DNA of 64,000 nt from Spodoptera frugiperda (taxonomy: Eukaryota; Arthropoda; Insecta; Lepidoptera; Noctuidae). This document shows positions 44,601 to 56,323 of this stretch, in pieces. The notes under the pieces were generated by a model. The model was not told the origin of the DNA and did no database searches. It was given only the letters and a program-made list of their open reading frames with translations. The stretch lies in contig NC_064233.1 in the NCBI RefSeq assembly GCF_023101765.2, positions 6,223,501-6,287,500 on the forward strand, in the 5' to 3' direction. The position numbers and the translations under genes were made by a program. The first letter of the stretch is position 1; every line of letters begins with the position of its first letter.

Positions 44601-44606
44601 AATAAA
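44601..44606 (+). terminator. candidate polyadenylation signal of the shared-tail gene
   Basis: First clear aataaa after the stop at 43906. If used, the 3' UTR is about 700 bases and contains a family B' and a SINE C fragment. Confidence 0.35.
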
Positions 44607-44754
44607 CATAATAATTAATATATACCAATTTAAAGTAGTTGCAGACATAATAATATATTTACGGTAATACTATTATCAATAATTAATTATTATGTTATCG
44701 GCTTACTCACGTAACTGATTGACGAGAAACTTCCTAGTTTCAAGCCATGCTTTT

Positions 44755-45080
44755 TTTAAAGGAAAGCATCCAATTACTTCTCTCGTCTTGGGCGAGGCGT
44801 GAGGGAGTGTCTGTCTCTTACTGACTAAAAACCACCCCGTTCCTACTCCTGCTTTTCGAGCCGGAGCCCCGGTAAACACGCTAGGTAGTCTGCAGCTCCA
44901 TTCAACTCATGCTAGAGCCTCATATTCATGAGCAGCATTTCGCGACACACGACGCGGCGATGTAGAGAGAGAGTAGTAGAGTCGTGTGAATATGAGCCTC
45001 TAGCTAGACTTGAAAACTAGTAGAGTTCCTCGTCAAACAGTTACGTGCGTAAGTCGATAACATAATAGTTAATTTAGTAT
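44755..45080. repeat. family A (forward) followed by MITE H
   Basis: 44755-44905 family A from aagcatccaattacttctct to gtctgcagctcc. 44910-45080 MITE H type with catgctagagcctcatattc and an inverted copy of it near 44985. Confidence 0.7.
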
Positions 45081-45885
45081 GTCTCACGCAAGTTATAATA
45101 ATGTTATCAATATCCCAATTTTAATAATATTTCCGTGTTTTTAATACATAATATGCATCATATATAATCGTAAACCGTAGTTACTTGATAATCTTGATAT
45201 GTTATCAGTAGGTAATTTATCTTAAATGTTAGTAAAAACGTGAATTTAAAAAAATACGTAATTTTCCAAACGCAACTCTTGACGACTGATTAAAAAATAT
45301 TTAAGATTAAAACCTTTTTTATTTATTAATTCCTGTTGTATTAGTGTTTGGGTATGGTAACACCGATTATTGTGAGCTAGCAACCCTGGTTTTTCGCACA
45401 AATATGAATAGTAATGTTTTTGTGTCATGATGAGTGTTTTGGTCTATTTTTTTGACCTGAAAATGGCCTAATATGACCATATTATGACCATGTTGTAACA
45501 TACGGGATATTTATTAACCAAATTGCCAAAATGAAAATGCTCAAAATAATTTTTAAAGCTGTGGGTTGCAAGCAAAAAATGTAGGAATTTTAATATTGCA
45601 ATATGACAATTTGTATGTATACTTATCGATGCCAATATAAAAGTCTATGTGGGGATCGATTTTGATTCCTATTTCCTTAGCTTACGGGTGATTTTTGAAG
45701 CTTATATGTATTTTAAAAACAAAATATCTTCCTGCAGTTTTCATTTGTCTTGTTGCTAAGGTAATAAGAGTCAAAATCGATTGGATTTTCTGTATTGTAA
45801 GCTATTACAGAGCAAAAAGGAGGTTTGTAAGTCGTTCCATGTATTTTTAAAACCTTTTGAAAATCGATGACATACATTTTATTAT
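45081..45885. other. no gene or recognised repeat
   Basis: AT-rich intergenic DNA. Confidence 0.3.
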
Positions 45886-46101
45886 TTAGGCAGTTGTCCC
45901 ACCGGCAACGATGAACGAGTAACGAGTAGAGCTAGAACTAGAAACGAGTGAAAACGAGTGAAAACAAAAACAAACAAGTGAAGCGAGCACTCGCCGGCAG
46001 TGTGAACAGTCAGCGATCAACTATTTGTATTGTACGTTTCTTGAGCGAGAAAATAGCCGATAGTTAGTCGTTCACTCGCCGTTGGTGGGACAACTGCCTT
46101 A
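45886..46101. mobile_element. taggcagttgtccc MITE, copy 2
   Basis: Same ends and interior as 42790-43033, about 25 bases shorter through one internal gap. Confidence 0.8.
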
Positions 46102-46504
46102 GTTTGACAAAGCTAATATCTATTCGACAAATAGAGAACAGCGCCATCTAGTGTGAAAAAACTGTAATTATCTCTATTTAAAATATTCATTGATATAAGC
46201 CCCACATAGATTGTATTTTAATGTATGTAGTTTTGAAAACACACAATGTAAGAGCGTGGGTTATTATAATATATATATTTATTTTATGTTTTAAATGCAT
46301 TTTTTATATATATTTAAGGACTTTGGAACATTCCACAGAAATTCTTGTACAATGTTAATTAATATTATTATTATTTTTTACGAAAAAAAGTTGTTGATTT
46401 GTCAATTAATTATGATTTTAATATTCGCTGATCTTCTGTTGAATACAGTTAATTTTTTACATGTGTACTTTGGCGTTTTATTTTTGAACCTTCGTCTCTG
46501 CTTA

Positions 46505-46615
46505 CCCCATCACCTAGTCTAGTAGTCGCAAGTGTGACAGTCTAACAATGGGTTCGATTCCCGGTTAAAGCAGTGTTGTTGGGTATTTAAATAATTCTTA
46601 GCACGGAGCCTGGTA
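46505..46615 (+). mobile_element. SINE C head, degenerate
   Basis: cctagtctagtagtcgcaag and gggttcgattcccggtt; body rapidly lost. Confidence 0.55.
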
Positions 46616-46627
46616 TTGAGTGGGAGG

Positions 46628-46735
46628 AGCTTAGCGGTGCACGAATTGACCAATCACTATGCTCGAAATCTTTTCCATTGAAGCGGAGCGGAGATTTGGA
46701 GCATAGTGATTGGTCAATTCGTGCACCGCTAAGCT
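46628..46735. repeat. near-perfect 43-bp stem hairpin
   Basis: Arms 46628-46670 and 46693-46735 pair with a single mismatch around a 22-base loop. See findings. Confidence 0.9.
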
Positions 46736-46794
46736 TTTCTCCGCCCGCTCCGCGTCAGTGGAACCGCACCCTAAAAGTGGGTTCACCTCTGATC

Positions 46795-47015
46795 TCCTGA
46801 TCGATTTCGATCACGGTGGCCAGTCTGTCTAACTAGACTAGCCCAATACGCAAGAGATATTATAGTGCACAAGTGTGTGCGCATACACAGGTGCACTCTC
46901 TGTTCCTTTTCACTCTCTGAACCCGATGAGACGGCAGACCGACACGACCAGAGGGCACAGGACTTTGAGGGACAGGATTAACGGTGACATGTGCTTTCCA
47001 AAGCACGGAGTGAAA
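46795..47015 (+). mobile_element. non-LTR retrotransposon 3' UTR-type repeat
   Basis: tcgatcacggtggccagtct, gatattatagtgcacaagtg, cgagaggg-like cacgaccagagggcacagg. I recognise the style as a common lepidopteran LINE tail but cannot name it. Confidence 0.5.
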
Positions 47016-47374
47016 TAAAAAATAACAAAAGTAAAATGTTTATTTCATCAACTATTATCTACGTAAATGTAACTATAATAGGAAATACCGCCGAATTTCC
47101 AGACTAACGGACTAATAAAAGTAATTTTTCTCAGAAAATGCCATTACAACTTTTTGACTGGCGCGGCAATCGAAGCCGGGACACCTTACATAGCACCCAT
47201 TATTTATTAAGACTCACAACATTATCGATAAAAAGGGGATGCTTCAGGATTAGTTACTTTTAGGGGGTTTATTATGAGGGACTATCCAGCCCTTTTAGAG
47301 ACCAGATGGTACAACTGCCAGCAGTATCGTCGCGCAGAGCTAAGTCTTCTCAGACTTTTTTTAAAGTGGCTAAA

Positions 47375-47520
47375 TTATCCAAAGACTTCTCTCGCCTTAG
47401 GCGAGGCGAGAGGAAGCGTCAGACTCTTACTGACTAAAAACCCCGTTCCTACTCCTGCTTTTCAAGTCGGAGCCTCGGTAAACCCGCTAGGCAGTCCGCA
47501 GCTCCGGATTAGGCATTAAC
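47375..47520 (+). repeat. family A repeat
   Basis: atccaaagacttctctcgcc to gtccgcagctccggattagg. Confidence 0.85.
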
Positions 47521-47689
47521 TCTAGGTAATGGGCTGTAGTCAGTCTTCCCAGGCTACCGCTCCAAAGTGGTCCACGTGGTCCCTCCCAGGGATGGACAGG
47601 TGACCCTCCAGGTAAATGGGTTGTGGGTTCCACTTTCCAAAATGTTCCATTCATCAATCAATTAAAAGATATCTACACTGAAGTACAGT

Positions 47690-47890
47690 GTAGGGTTTTT
47701 CTATACTTAATAGGATTGCGTTTGGCTACCGTTTCGCCTGGTGGTGAGCGATGATGTGGCCGATGATGGAGCACGCCTACCTATGAGCAATCTGTTCACT
47801 CGGGACTTGAAGACACCTAAGTTTTTGCAGAAAACAGACCCCGGCAAGGAGTACCATTCCAATTACCGAGGGGGGTTTCGAAATTTTGGC
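47690..47890 (+). mobile_element. LINE-like fragment
   Basis: ttcgcctggtggtgagcgat, cactcgggacttgaagacac, ggcaaggagtaccattcc: a common insect repeat style, non-coding here. Confidence 0.4.
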
Positions 47891-48159
47891 TAATTTTTGA
47901 ACTCCAGAAGATTTATTTAATAAGATAGGGAAAAAATATTTTATTGGTTTTTTTATATTTTGATGTTTTGGTTAGTCTTTTACGGTGACAGCAGAGACAC
48001 TTGTCACCATCTCTGCTCGTCCTGCCGGCTTTGCAAAAGAACGGGCCGACTGACGTTTGACAAACCGGGTAGCTATGTGAAGATTATGGCGAATCCTTGG
48101 ACCTGATTTAATGAACTATTATATATTCAGCTCTATCCAATGAAACAAGATTAAGGGTG

Positions 48160-48425
48160 CTTCCACCAATCATGTTCATTGGTACACATATCTTAGCACT
48201 GGTGGAAACGGACTCAACTAAGCTGTTTTGTATATGGAAAAATGCGTGTTATGGATGGCTTCCCTACTATCGATACATCGCATACTCGAGGAGCTTCGCA
48301 TCTTACTCGTACAGCTACATACTTTAGTATCAGTGGAAACAAGTCACATAGTTTCACAGCTTAGCTATTACATCTTCGTATTATATCTACATAGCATATA
48401 TCTGGTGGAAAAGCACTCTTACGGT
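48160..48425. mobile_element. MITE family G
   Basis: gtgcttccaccaatcatgtt opening and ctggtggaaaagcact closing are inverted; interior gcttccctactatcgataca. Confidence 0.7.
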
Positions 48426-48719
48426 GGCAACAAAGTTAAATACGTAATTTGTCACCATCCCTGCTCGTCTCGCGGGTATCGCAAGAGACTGAAAACGGCC
48501 TGATGAATGCACTATCAAATTCAGCTCAATCCATATGTAAGTAAGTACTACTAAAATAAAACAACCACATTATTCAAGGAATGTATTTATTTGGTATCCA
48601 TTTATGTTAAAACAATCAGATCTCACACATTATTACTTTGTGCAAACATTTTACAGACTAGAGGGAAGTAACATGAACATTTTTTATGCATTCATCTATT
48701 TCATTACTTACTAGTGGTC

Positions 48720-49090
48720 CGAGATCCCAGAGCTGTCAGACATATCTTATTTTTACAAGCATTTAACCTTCGGCTTACAGTAGTCTTGTATATACTTTTT
48801 AATGCCTTAATGTTTGTAAAGCTTGCCGAGTGACACCTGCGCAGGTACCAGGTGAGAAAGGTAACTAAAAATTAAACTCACTTAACGTAAATTTTTGTCT
48901 GATTTTTATATATGTTTTGTAGAATATAATTACTTTGAAATCATTTTAAAAAAATCAGACACTTTCCATGGACCAAAACTTTTATCAGACGGCTTAAAGC
49001 TCTAAAAAATAGTGCGCCTTACAAAATTGTAATAGCAATAAGGTTAAATGCTTGTAAAAATAAGATATGTCTGACAGCTCTGGGATCTCG
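48720..49090. mobile_element. element with perfect 51-bp inverted ends
   Basis: 48720-48770 and 49040-49090 are exact reverse complements (cgagatcccagagctgtcag..). Interior 269 bases, AT-rich, no ORF. Confidence 0.85.
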
Positions 49091-49149
49091 CTCTATAGCG
49101 ACCCGCTCAGCTTCGCATGGGTGCAATGGTGATATATTATGCATTTATT

Positions 49150-49372
49150 ATACACCCGAAACACCAGAGGTGTTACAAGTGCGTTGCCGGCCTTTTGAGG
49201 GTTAGGAATTTAAGGGTTGTTGGGGAATCATGGATTTGGAAGGCTCAATTACCACCATTGGGCCTTCGGTAACCTCACTCACACAACGCAAGTGTTGTTT
49301 CACGTCGGTTTTCTGTGAGGCCGTGGTATCACTCCGGTCTAGCCGGCCGAGCAGTGCCGAAGCATGGAAAAT
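49150..49372 (+). repeat. family B repeat
   Basis: cacccgaaacaccagaggtg to agtgccgaagcatgg. Confidence 0.9.
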
Positions 49373-49614
49373 TCTATCATCATTTAATTCCATTGAGCTA
49401 AATCGGTGCGAGCCTTCGACCTTTGAGTTTTACAGTCCACACATTGATTTTTACTCGACATTAAAAGTAGGGACCATAAAAGCTAATTTAATAACATTTT
49501 CAAAGCATTTTATAATCCTATATTAACTCGATACCCTTCAAAATTCTCACTATATCAATTTCTTGTATCACCCATTTATCAAATGCATGTTTTACGTCTC
49601 ACTCTACAAATCTC

Positions 49615-49800
49615 TTTGACAAGGCAACTCGACTAATTTCAAGCCACTTCGGGACTCATAGACACGAGTCTCGTCAAACAGTTATGAGAGCAACAGCCGT
49701 ACTCACGAAACATTTAATGATTACTTAAAACTATTCCTTAGTAACGATTTTATTTCGAATAATTTGCTAAGAACTGGGTTAAGTAATCATTAAATCATTC
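49615..49800. repeat. MITE H end plus full MITE N
   Basis: 49615-49705 H-type (gacaaggcaactcgacta, cgtcaaacagttatgag). 49708-49795 is the clearest family N copy: ttaatgattacttaa at one end and ttaagtaatcattaa at the other. Confidence 0.65.
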
Positions 49801-50089
49801 TAACTACGGTGCTTAGTCGTTAAACATAATTAATTAATCATATTTTACGAGAGATAATAAGATTTCAACAATATATTTTTTTATTAACAATTTATTTTTA
49901 TACATTTTACTGTACATAGGAAAGTGTAGGAATCTTATAGTTAGATATTTTTACACAATATAAGTTAGGTGATTGATGCTCAAACCTTCTCCGTATGAGA
50001 AGAGGCCTTATAGACTGTTGATGACGATAATGAAGCGGTGGGTGGGTAATCCCTACTTATTATAAATGCGACAGTAAGTTTGTTTAATT

Positions 50090-50295
50090 CTTATGTTATA
50101 GGCTTACTTACGTAACTATTTGACAAGGAACTAGACTCTGCGGGCGGCTTCGCGCCGATAAAAGGTATTCTATGAATTATTTTAGACCGTAATCTACCCC
50201 TGTTCCATATTTCATTCTGAGTTACGTTCATCCGTTTTGACGTGGTTGAGTAACAAACATACAAACACACAAACTCACAAACATTCGCATTTATA
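50090..50295 (-). mobile_element. non-LTR retrotransposon 3' tail
   Basis: taatctacccctgttccata, ccgttttgacgtggttgagt. Confidence 0.6.
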
Positions 50296-50359
50296 ATATT
50301 AGTGAGATAACTTTAAGCTTTGGCTATGAATCACTACAGTACTTTAGATTAAATTTTCA

Positions 50360-50545
50360 CTATTAGGCAAATCAGAGGATTTGCCTAATAGTTTTCTATT
50401 TATTTACGCCCGAATATTCAAACGCTACTCAATTTTAAGATACTCTCAAATGTAGTTCTCTCTCTACCAATTCTTTATAAAATGACAGAGATAATTTTAT
50501 TTTAATATTTAAGTACAACTTAACATTGAGTATTCGGGCGTTAAT
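50360..50545. repeat. 14-bp hairpin and inverted-repeat element
   Basis: 50360-50391 is a perfect 14-base stem with a 4-base loop (ctattaggcaaatc). 50403-50545 is bounded by tacgcccgaatattcaa and its near-complement tgagtattcgggcgtta. Confidence 0.7.
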
Positions 50546-50714
50546 CACATTCTTATACGTTAGTTGGTAGTCAACCGAATGTGACTATCCCGTATAAATG
50601 GCATAAGGTTTTTTTTTACAACTTAATTTATATAAATGGGCTTTTACGCATAGCATATATCAGTCCCATTGTAACCTAAAGTATTATAAACAGATCACAA
50701 GAACTGGCATAAGT

Positions 50715-50998
50715 ATAATAGGCTTAGTACGACTTTGTTTTATGTTTAACAAGATCGAAACGAGAGCGCGTTCAGTCCTCTGATTGGTTGGTTTATCGAG
50801 CCAGCTCGTTAAACGTAAACAGACTCATACTAAGCCCTCTGCACCCTTATTATGAGTTTGCTTTACGTTTAAAGTAATCGAAACGAAAGGGCGTTCGACG
50901 CTCTGATTGGTTGGTTCATTCTTACCGGCCAATCAAAGCGCTGAACGCGCTCTCGTTTCATTTTCGTTCAACGTAAAACAAACTCATACTAAGGGTAC
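50715..50998. mobile_element. two adjacent MITE L copies
   Basis: cttagtacgactttgtttta.. and ..aaacaaactcatactaag borders with two inner borders near 50830-50850; both contain ctctgattggttggtt. Confidence 0.65.
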
Positions 50999-51289
50999 TG
51001 ATAAAAATTACTTATGACAGTTCACACATTTGTAATCATAGCCCAACAACTATAACAATTTTTTACGTCCAAAAGTCACATACATTATACATAGCACAAA
51101 TCACTTTTCATTGAAATTCTTTGGAATACATCCTTCATTATAGTTTTAAAACACACACACACTTATATGGTTTCTTTCACTTCTAAAGGCGTAAACAGAG
51201 TTGCTTATACGCAATGTAAGAGTCACTTATCACCACTTATTAGGTTCCATGAGAGTCCCACTTATTAGGAACCAAATATCCTTTTATTT

Positions 51290-51795
51290 AACACATTAAC
51301 TGCCACGTTAGTGGAGGATTTGTCTTCAACAGTTTTCTGATGGCAGTTAAAGGCTTAAACACTTGGTATCACTAATTTAATTACTATATTTTCCGGTTTA
51401 CTCACGTAATTATTTGACAAGGAACTCTAATAGTTTCAGACAGAGTATAAATGAGACAGTCGCCGCGTCGTATGTCGCACAGATTAGATAGGCTCATGAA
51501 CATGAGCCTATCTAATCGAGTTCACACAACGTCACGACTTTTATCCCTGAAAGAGTAAGCAGAGATGCACATTACGGCATGTAATATCGCTATACAATGT
51601 ACACCCACTTTTCACCATTTGTGTTACAAGTCCCATGTAATAGGGGGTGAGCCTATTGCCATATACCGGGCACAATTCCGGACTCCGTGTTACCACTGAG
51701 AAATTTTCGAATAAAGCCAAGTAATACTTTGCCGACCCGGGTATCAAAACCTCTTGTCCAGTAGTCGCGCTTGCTAGCATTAGACCAACGAATCA
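51290..51795. repeat. family O, MITE H and SINE C in series
   Basis: 51290-51365 family O; 51385-51530 MITE H ending in the palindrome agataggctcatgaacatga; 51535-51790 reversed SINE C from cacgacttttatccctgaaa to ttagaccaacgaatc. Confidence 0.7.
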
Positions 51796-51869
51796 GTCAG
51801 AAATTACATTCCTCATCTAGCTATTTGAAATATTGAAGTGTTATTTTATAACCTATTTACAGAAATAAA

Positions 51870-52293
51870 TATCATTTTTAGGGAACAGCGAGTAAAGTTC
51901 CCTAAGAAAAGGAGGATCCTCCGACCAGGCGAGGTGAACATGCCTGGCGGGCTTTCTGCCCAACTGTTGTTCGTTGGGATTTTCTATCCGTGTTATTTCG
52001 CATGTAAACTTCATATGTGCGATGCAGGATATTTGTGACGTCATCCGTTGATTTGCTCGTCGATAGTCTATGTGCGACTTCTGTCATCTGTCACTTGTTA
52101 CTTGTCAATGTGTCGCCACACATTTATCATTACGTGAGTAAGCCGATAACATAATAATTAATTTAGCATGTCTCACGAAAGTTTATAATATTATAAACAC
52201 TAGTTATCACTGTCCAAAGTCTTCGTACATTTGGTAGACTAGTTATCACTGTCCAAAGTCTTCGTACATTTGGTAGACCAGTTCAGCTATTCG
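51870..52293 (-). other. KANSL2 3' UTR region
   Basis: Mostly non-repeat DNA past the KANSL2 stop. Includes a 39-bp direct duplication (52200-52238, 52239-52277). No canonical AATAAA (minus strand) close by could be fixed. Confidence 0.4.
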
Positions 52294-52449
52294 TCATTCG
52301 TCCGTTAGTTCCTGCGGTATGAAGGAAGTCATCTCCACTTCTTCAAGCTCCTGGACTCCCACCCGGTCGTCCGTTGAAGCATCAGCTTCTTCCACATGAG
52401 ATTCGTCTGATGTTGACTGGGGCTCCGATTCTGTGTCGGATCCGTCTTT
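52294..52449 (-). CDS. KANSL2: KANSL2 last coding exon
   Basis: Acceptor CACTCCACAG, phase 0, 51 codons then TGA at 52294-52296. Encodes an acidic tail: KDGSDTESEPQSTSDESHVE, ending EMTSFIPQELTDE. Confidence 0.9.
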   Translation of the reverse strand, partial: KDGSDTESEPQSTSDESHVEEADASTDDRVGVQELEEVEMTSFIPQELTDE

Positions 52450-55400
52450 CTGTGGAGTGAAAAGATTGTGTTTAATGTTTGTTGATAATTAAAACTTGCG
52501 GTACTTTCTTTTTTATACGTTGCCCCACACTAGGATTTTCTCCTGTGTCGCGGGTGCGTTTACAAATATACAATTTCACATAACCAGACCCGAAACAATT
52601 TGTGGATCACACAAAGAGTTGCTCAGTACGGGAATCGAACCCGCTACTCATTGCACGGCAGCCAGTTGCCTAGTCACAACGCCAACCGTACAGTCGTATT
52701 TATTTTCAACTAATTCTATATAGAAAACCGACGTGAAACAATGCTTGCGTTATGTGAGGTTAACAGAGGCCTAATTACACCCTTTCCCAATATTTCCAAT
52801 CACCGATTACCCAACAACCCTTAAATTCCTAACCCCTAAAGGTCGGCAACGCACTCTTACGCCTCTGGCGTTTCGGGTGCCCATGGGCGGCGGCGATTAC
52901 TTACCATCGGGTGATGCGCCTGTTCGTTTACCGACTTATAACATGAATAAAAAAACCAAGATTAATGTGGCATGTTTCAACAGTAATATGGCTAATTCAC
53001 GAGGTCAAAATTATTCATATCGTAAATAAATGATCTTTTTTTTTGATAGGGGAAAATCATCCAATGACTTCTCCCGCCTTGGGCGAGGCGAGAGGGAGTG
53101 TCAGACTCTTACTGACTAAAAACCACCCCGTTCCTACTCCTGCTTTTCGAGCCGGAGCCCCAGTAAACCCGCTAGGTAGTCCGCAGCTCAAAATAAAAGA
53201 TCTTACCTTCAAATTGAAAACAGTGTAGACAGGCGGGTCGGTGTGGTAGCGACAAGCTGACGATGGCAGAGGGAGCTTCGCGACGGGCTCCCGACACGAC
53301 GCTACTCCTCGTGTGTCGCCGCAGGGCGCGAATAGTACCTGGAATTAGATAAATTGTTTCTTAATTTTCTTCAAAAAAAAAATCTGTGTGTTAAATTATC
53401 TAACAACTACTTCCGCGCGATTTCACTCGCTCTGCTCGGCTCCTATTGGTCATAGCGTGATGTTTTATAACCTATAGCCTTCCCCGATAAATGCACTATG
53501 CAACACAAAAAGAATTATTCAAATCGGACCAGTAGTTTCGGAGATTAGCGCGTTCAAACAAACAAACAAACTCTTCAGCTTTATAATATTAGTATAGTAT
53601 TAGTATAGATAACAGATAGACGGATGGATGGATGGAAAAGAAGAACCGCCGGATAACCGATCTAGAAGTCATTGAGAAAGCCCTATGTGAGACAAAGCGT
53701 CTTGTGACTGATATTTTTTTATGGTACAAGTCAGTAAACGAGCAGACAGATCACCTGACGGTAATCGGTGCCGCCCGGACACCCGAAACACAAAAGGCGT
53801 CACAAGTGTTTTTCCGGCCTTTTGTCGGTTAGGAATTTAAGGGTTTTTGGAGAATCGGGGATTGGGAAGATTGGAGAGGGGTTAGTTAATTGAAATTAAT
53901 CTCGTTCATTCTAATGTGCATAACGTTTACGCGAGGCAGACGCAACACCATGAATTCCACCTGTTCCCTTAAAACAGGGGCTAAAGGATGAACTTTAATA
54001 ACCAAGAATTGTATTGTGAATCTTATTGAAAAAGAGTCTACTATGGAGTTTCTTGCTCGTTCTTCTCCATAGGAATCTACACTTTGGAACGAGCAAATAG
54101 CTTCACTAGAGGACTGACCGACAGACAGACGTTATTAATATTATTGTATTTGCTTTGACGTTCAAAAGTGCCTTCCTGGTCTATTTGAAATAAATGATTA
54201 TGATTTTGACTTTGAACTTATGACTACAGAGAGATATATACCTGCTGCGAGTCATGCAGTATGTGCCGCAGACAGTGCCGTGCCGCGGGCAGTCCGGGCG
54301 CGGGGCAGCGCACGCCGCCCTCGGACATAAGACTACAGAGAGATATATACCTGCTGCGAGTCATGCAGTATGTGCCGCAGACAGTGCCGTGCCGCGGGCA
54401 GTCCGGGCGCGGGGCAGCGCACGCCGCCCTCGGACATAAGACTACAGAGAGATATATACCTGCTGCGAGTCATGCAGTATGTGCCGCAGACAGTGCCGTG
54501 CCGCGGGCAGTCCGGGCGCGGGGCAGCGCACGCCGCCCTCGGAGAACGTGCAGCGCGCCTGCGACGGCAGCGGACGCGGCGCTGTCCACGCACTGCTCAG
54601 CTGCAAGGAAACAAGGTGTTAGAGTAGTGTTTGTATATACATGGCTATTTGTAAAACACCGGTGGCCTCTCAGGACTATATTACTGGCATCATAGACAGC
54701 AACTTTTGTTCTTCAATATTTCGTTGTCCTATCTAACACATTTCAACTCTGTATTTTGCTGTACCTACATACAGTTCATGCGCCCCTGCCGCCCTTACCC
54801 CGCTCCCCTCGCTATTGTCTTCTTTTGCTTCGCATAGACTTCGTAACATTTAGAGGGTTGAATTTAAATATTTTTATTTTTGTGTGTTAATCTGATGAAT
54901 TAAAATATGATGAATTTTTAAAAGTCATAGAACGAAAGTTGTTGATTATGATGTTAGTAACGTAGTCCTGAGAGGTTACCGGTGTTTTACAAATAACCCT
55001 GTATAAAAAAAATGATTAACAAGAAAATGTATAAGTAATCACATTACATTTGCTCCAACGGCCAAAATTTGCCGATTTCAATTAAAAATCTCTAAGGGAC
55101 TACATATTCAGATTAATTAGACACCGGTTTTCTCTTATCAACCTGAACCTTTGAAACTGTGATCTCTAAACATGGATATTTAGGGTGCTTTTCCACCAAA
55201 AATGTGCAATGTAGCTGTGAAGAAAATGGGCAGCTCGAGTACGCGATATATCGATAGTAGGGAAGCCATTCGTAGCACACATACAAAGCACGCGTCCATT
55301 TCCATATAAAAAAGATAGCTGAGACCATTTCCACCAGTGCTAAGCTATGTGTACCAATGATTGGTGGAAGCCAAACGCATTCACAGCAACGTAGCATAGC

Positions 55401-56231
55401 ATATCTCTGGTGGAAAAGCACCTTTTTTTTTTTTTTTTTGAGGGAGAAAATCATCCAATGACTTCTCAGAGTGTCAGACTCTTACTGACTAAAAACCACC
55501 CCGTTCCTTCTCCTGCTTTGAGCCGGAGCCCCGGTAACCTTTGACGTTGTCCGCAGCTCCGGATCAAGCATCAGCCCTACCGGGCCCCAAAGGCGCAAAC
55601 TAGACCTATAGTCCAATAATAAACTGTCACGGGCTGTTTGATAATGAAGATGTGTCTTACCTTATCTCTCTTCCGATGCAGCTTCCTAGCTAGCACGGCG
55701 TCCTGTCCGTGCTTTCTGTGGTAACTGGCGAACGCCTTCAACTTGCGCAGCTGTCGCCGCTCGCGGACCGTCAGCGGACCGCTACGGGATTGGGAGTTTA
55801 TACTACCTGTGAATTATCTAAATTGTTAGTGTATTATTATGTATTAAATGATATATAAAGTTTAAAGATATATCGGTAGGTATCGGTTTATTAATTTCAA
55901 CATATTTTTATAGAATAAGTTGGTAAACGAGCTGACGGTTCACCTGATGGTAAGCAATCGTCGCCGCCCATGGACACCCGAAACACCAGAGGCGTTACAA
56001 GTGCGTTGCCGGCATTTTGGGGATTAGGAATTTAAGGGTTATTGGGGAATCGGGGATTAGGAAGATAGGGAAGAGGGGTAATTGGGCCTCCGGTAACCCA
56101 ACTCACACAAGGCCAGCGTGTTTAGAGTGCCCATAGGCATCAGCGATTGCTTACCAGCAGGTGATCCCTCTCATCCCCTTGGAAGTTTTTGTTTTTGTTT
56201 AAGTTTTTGTTTTTAATAAATGATTTTATTT

Positions 56232-56323
<92 letters not shown>

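Noticed and set aside
54261..54695. 144-codon plus-strand frame with an internal protein repeat
   Set aside because: The repeats are the antisense of the triplicated KANSL2 exon 8 end; the sense reading is strongly supported.
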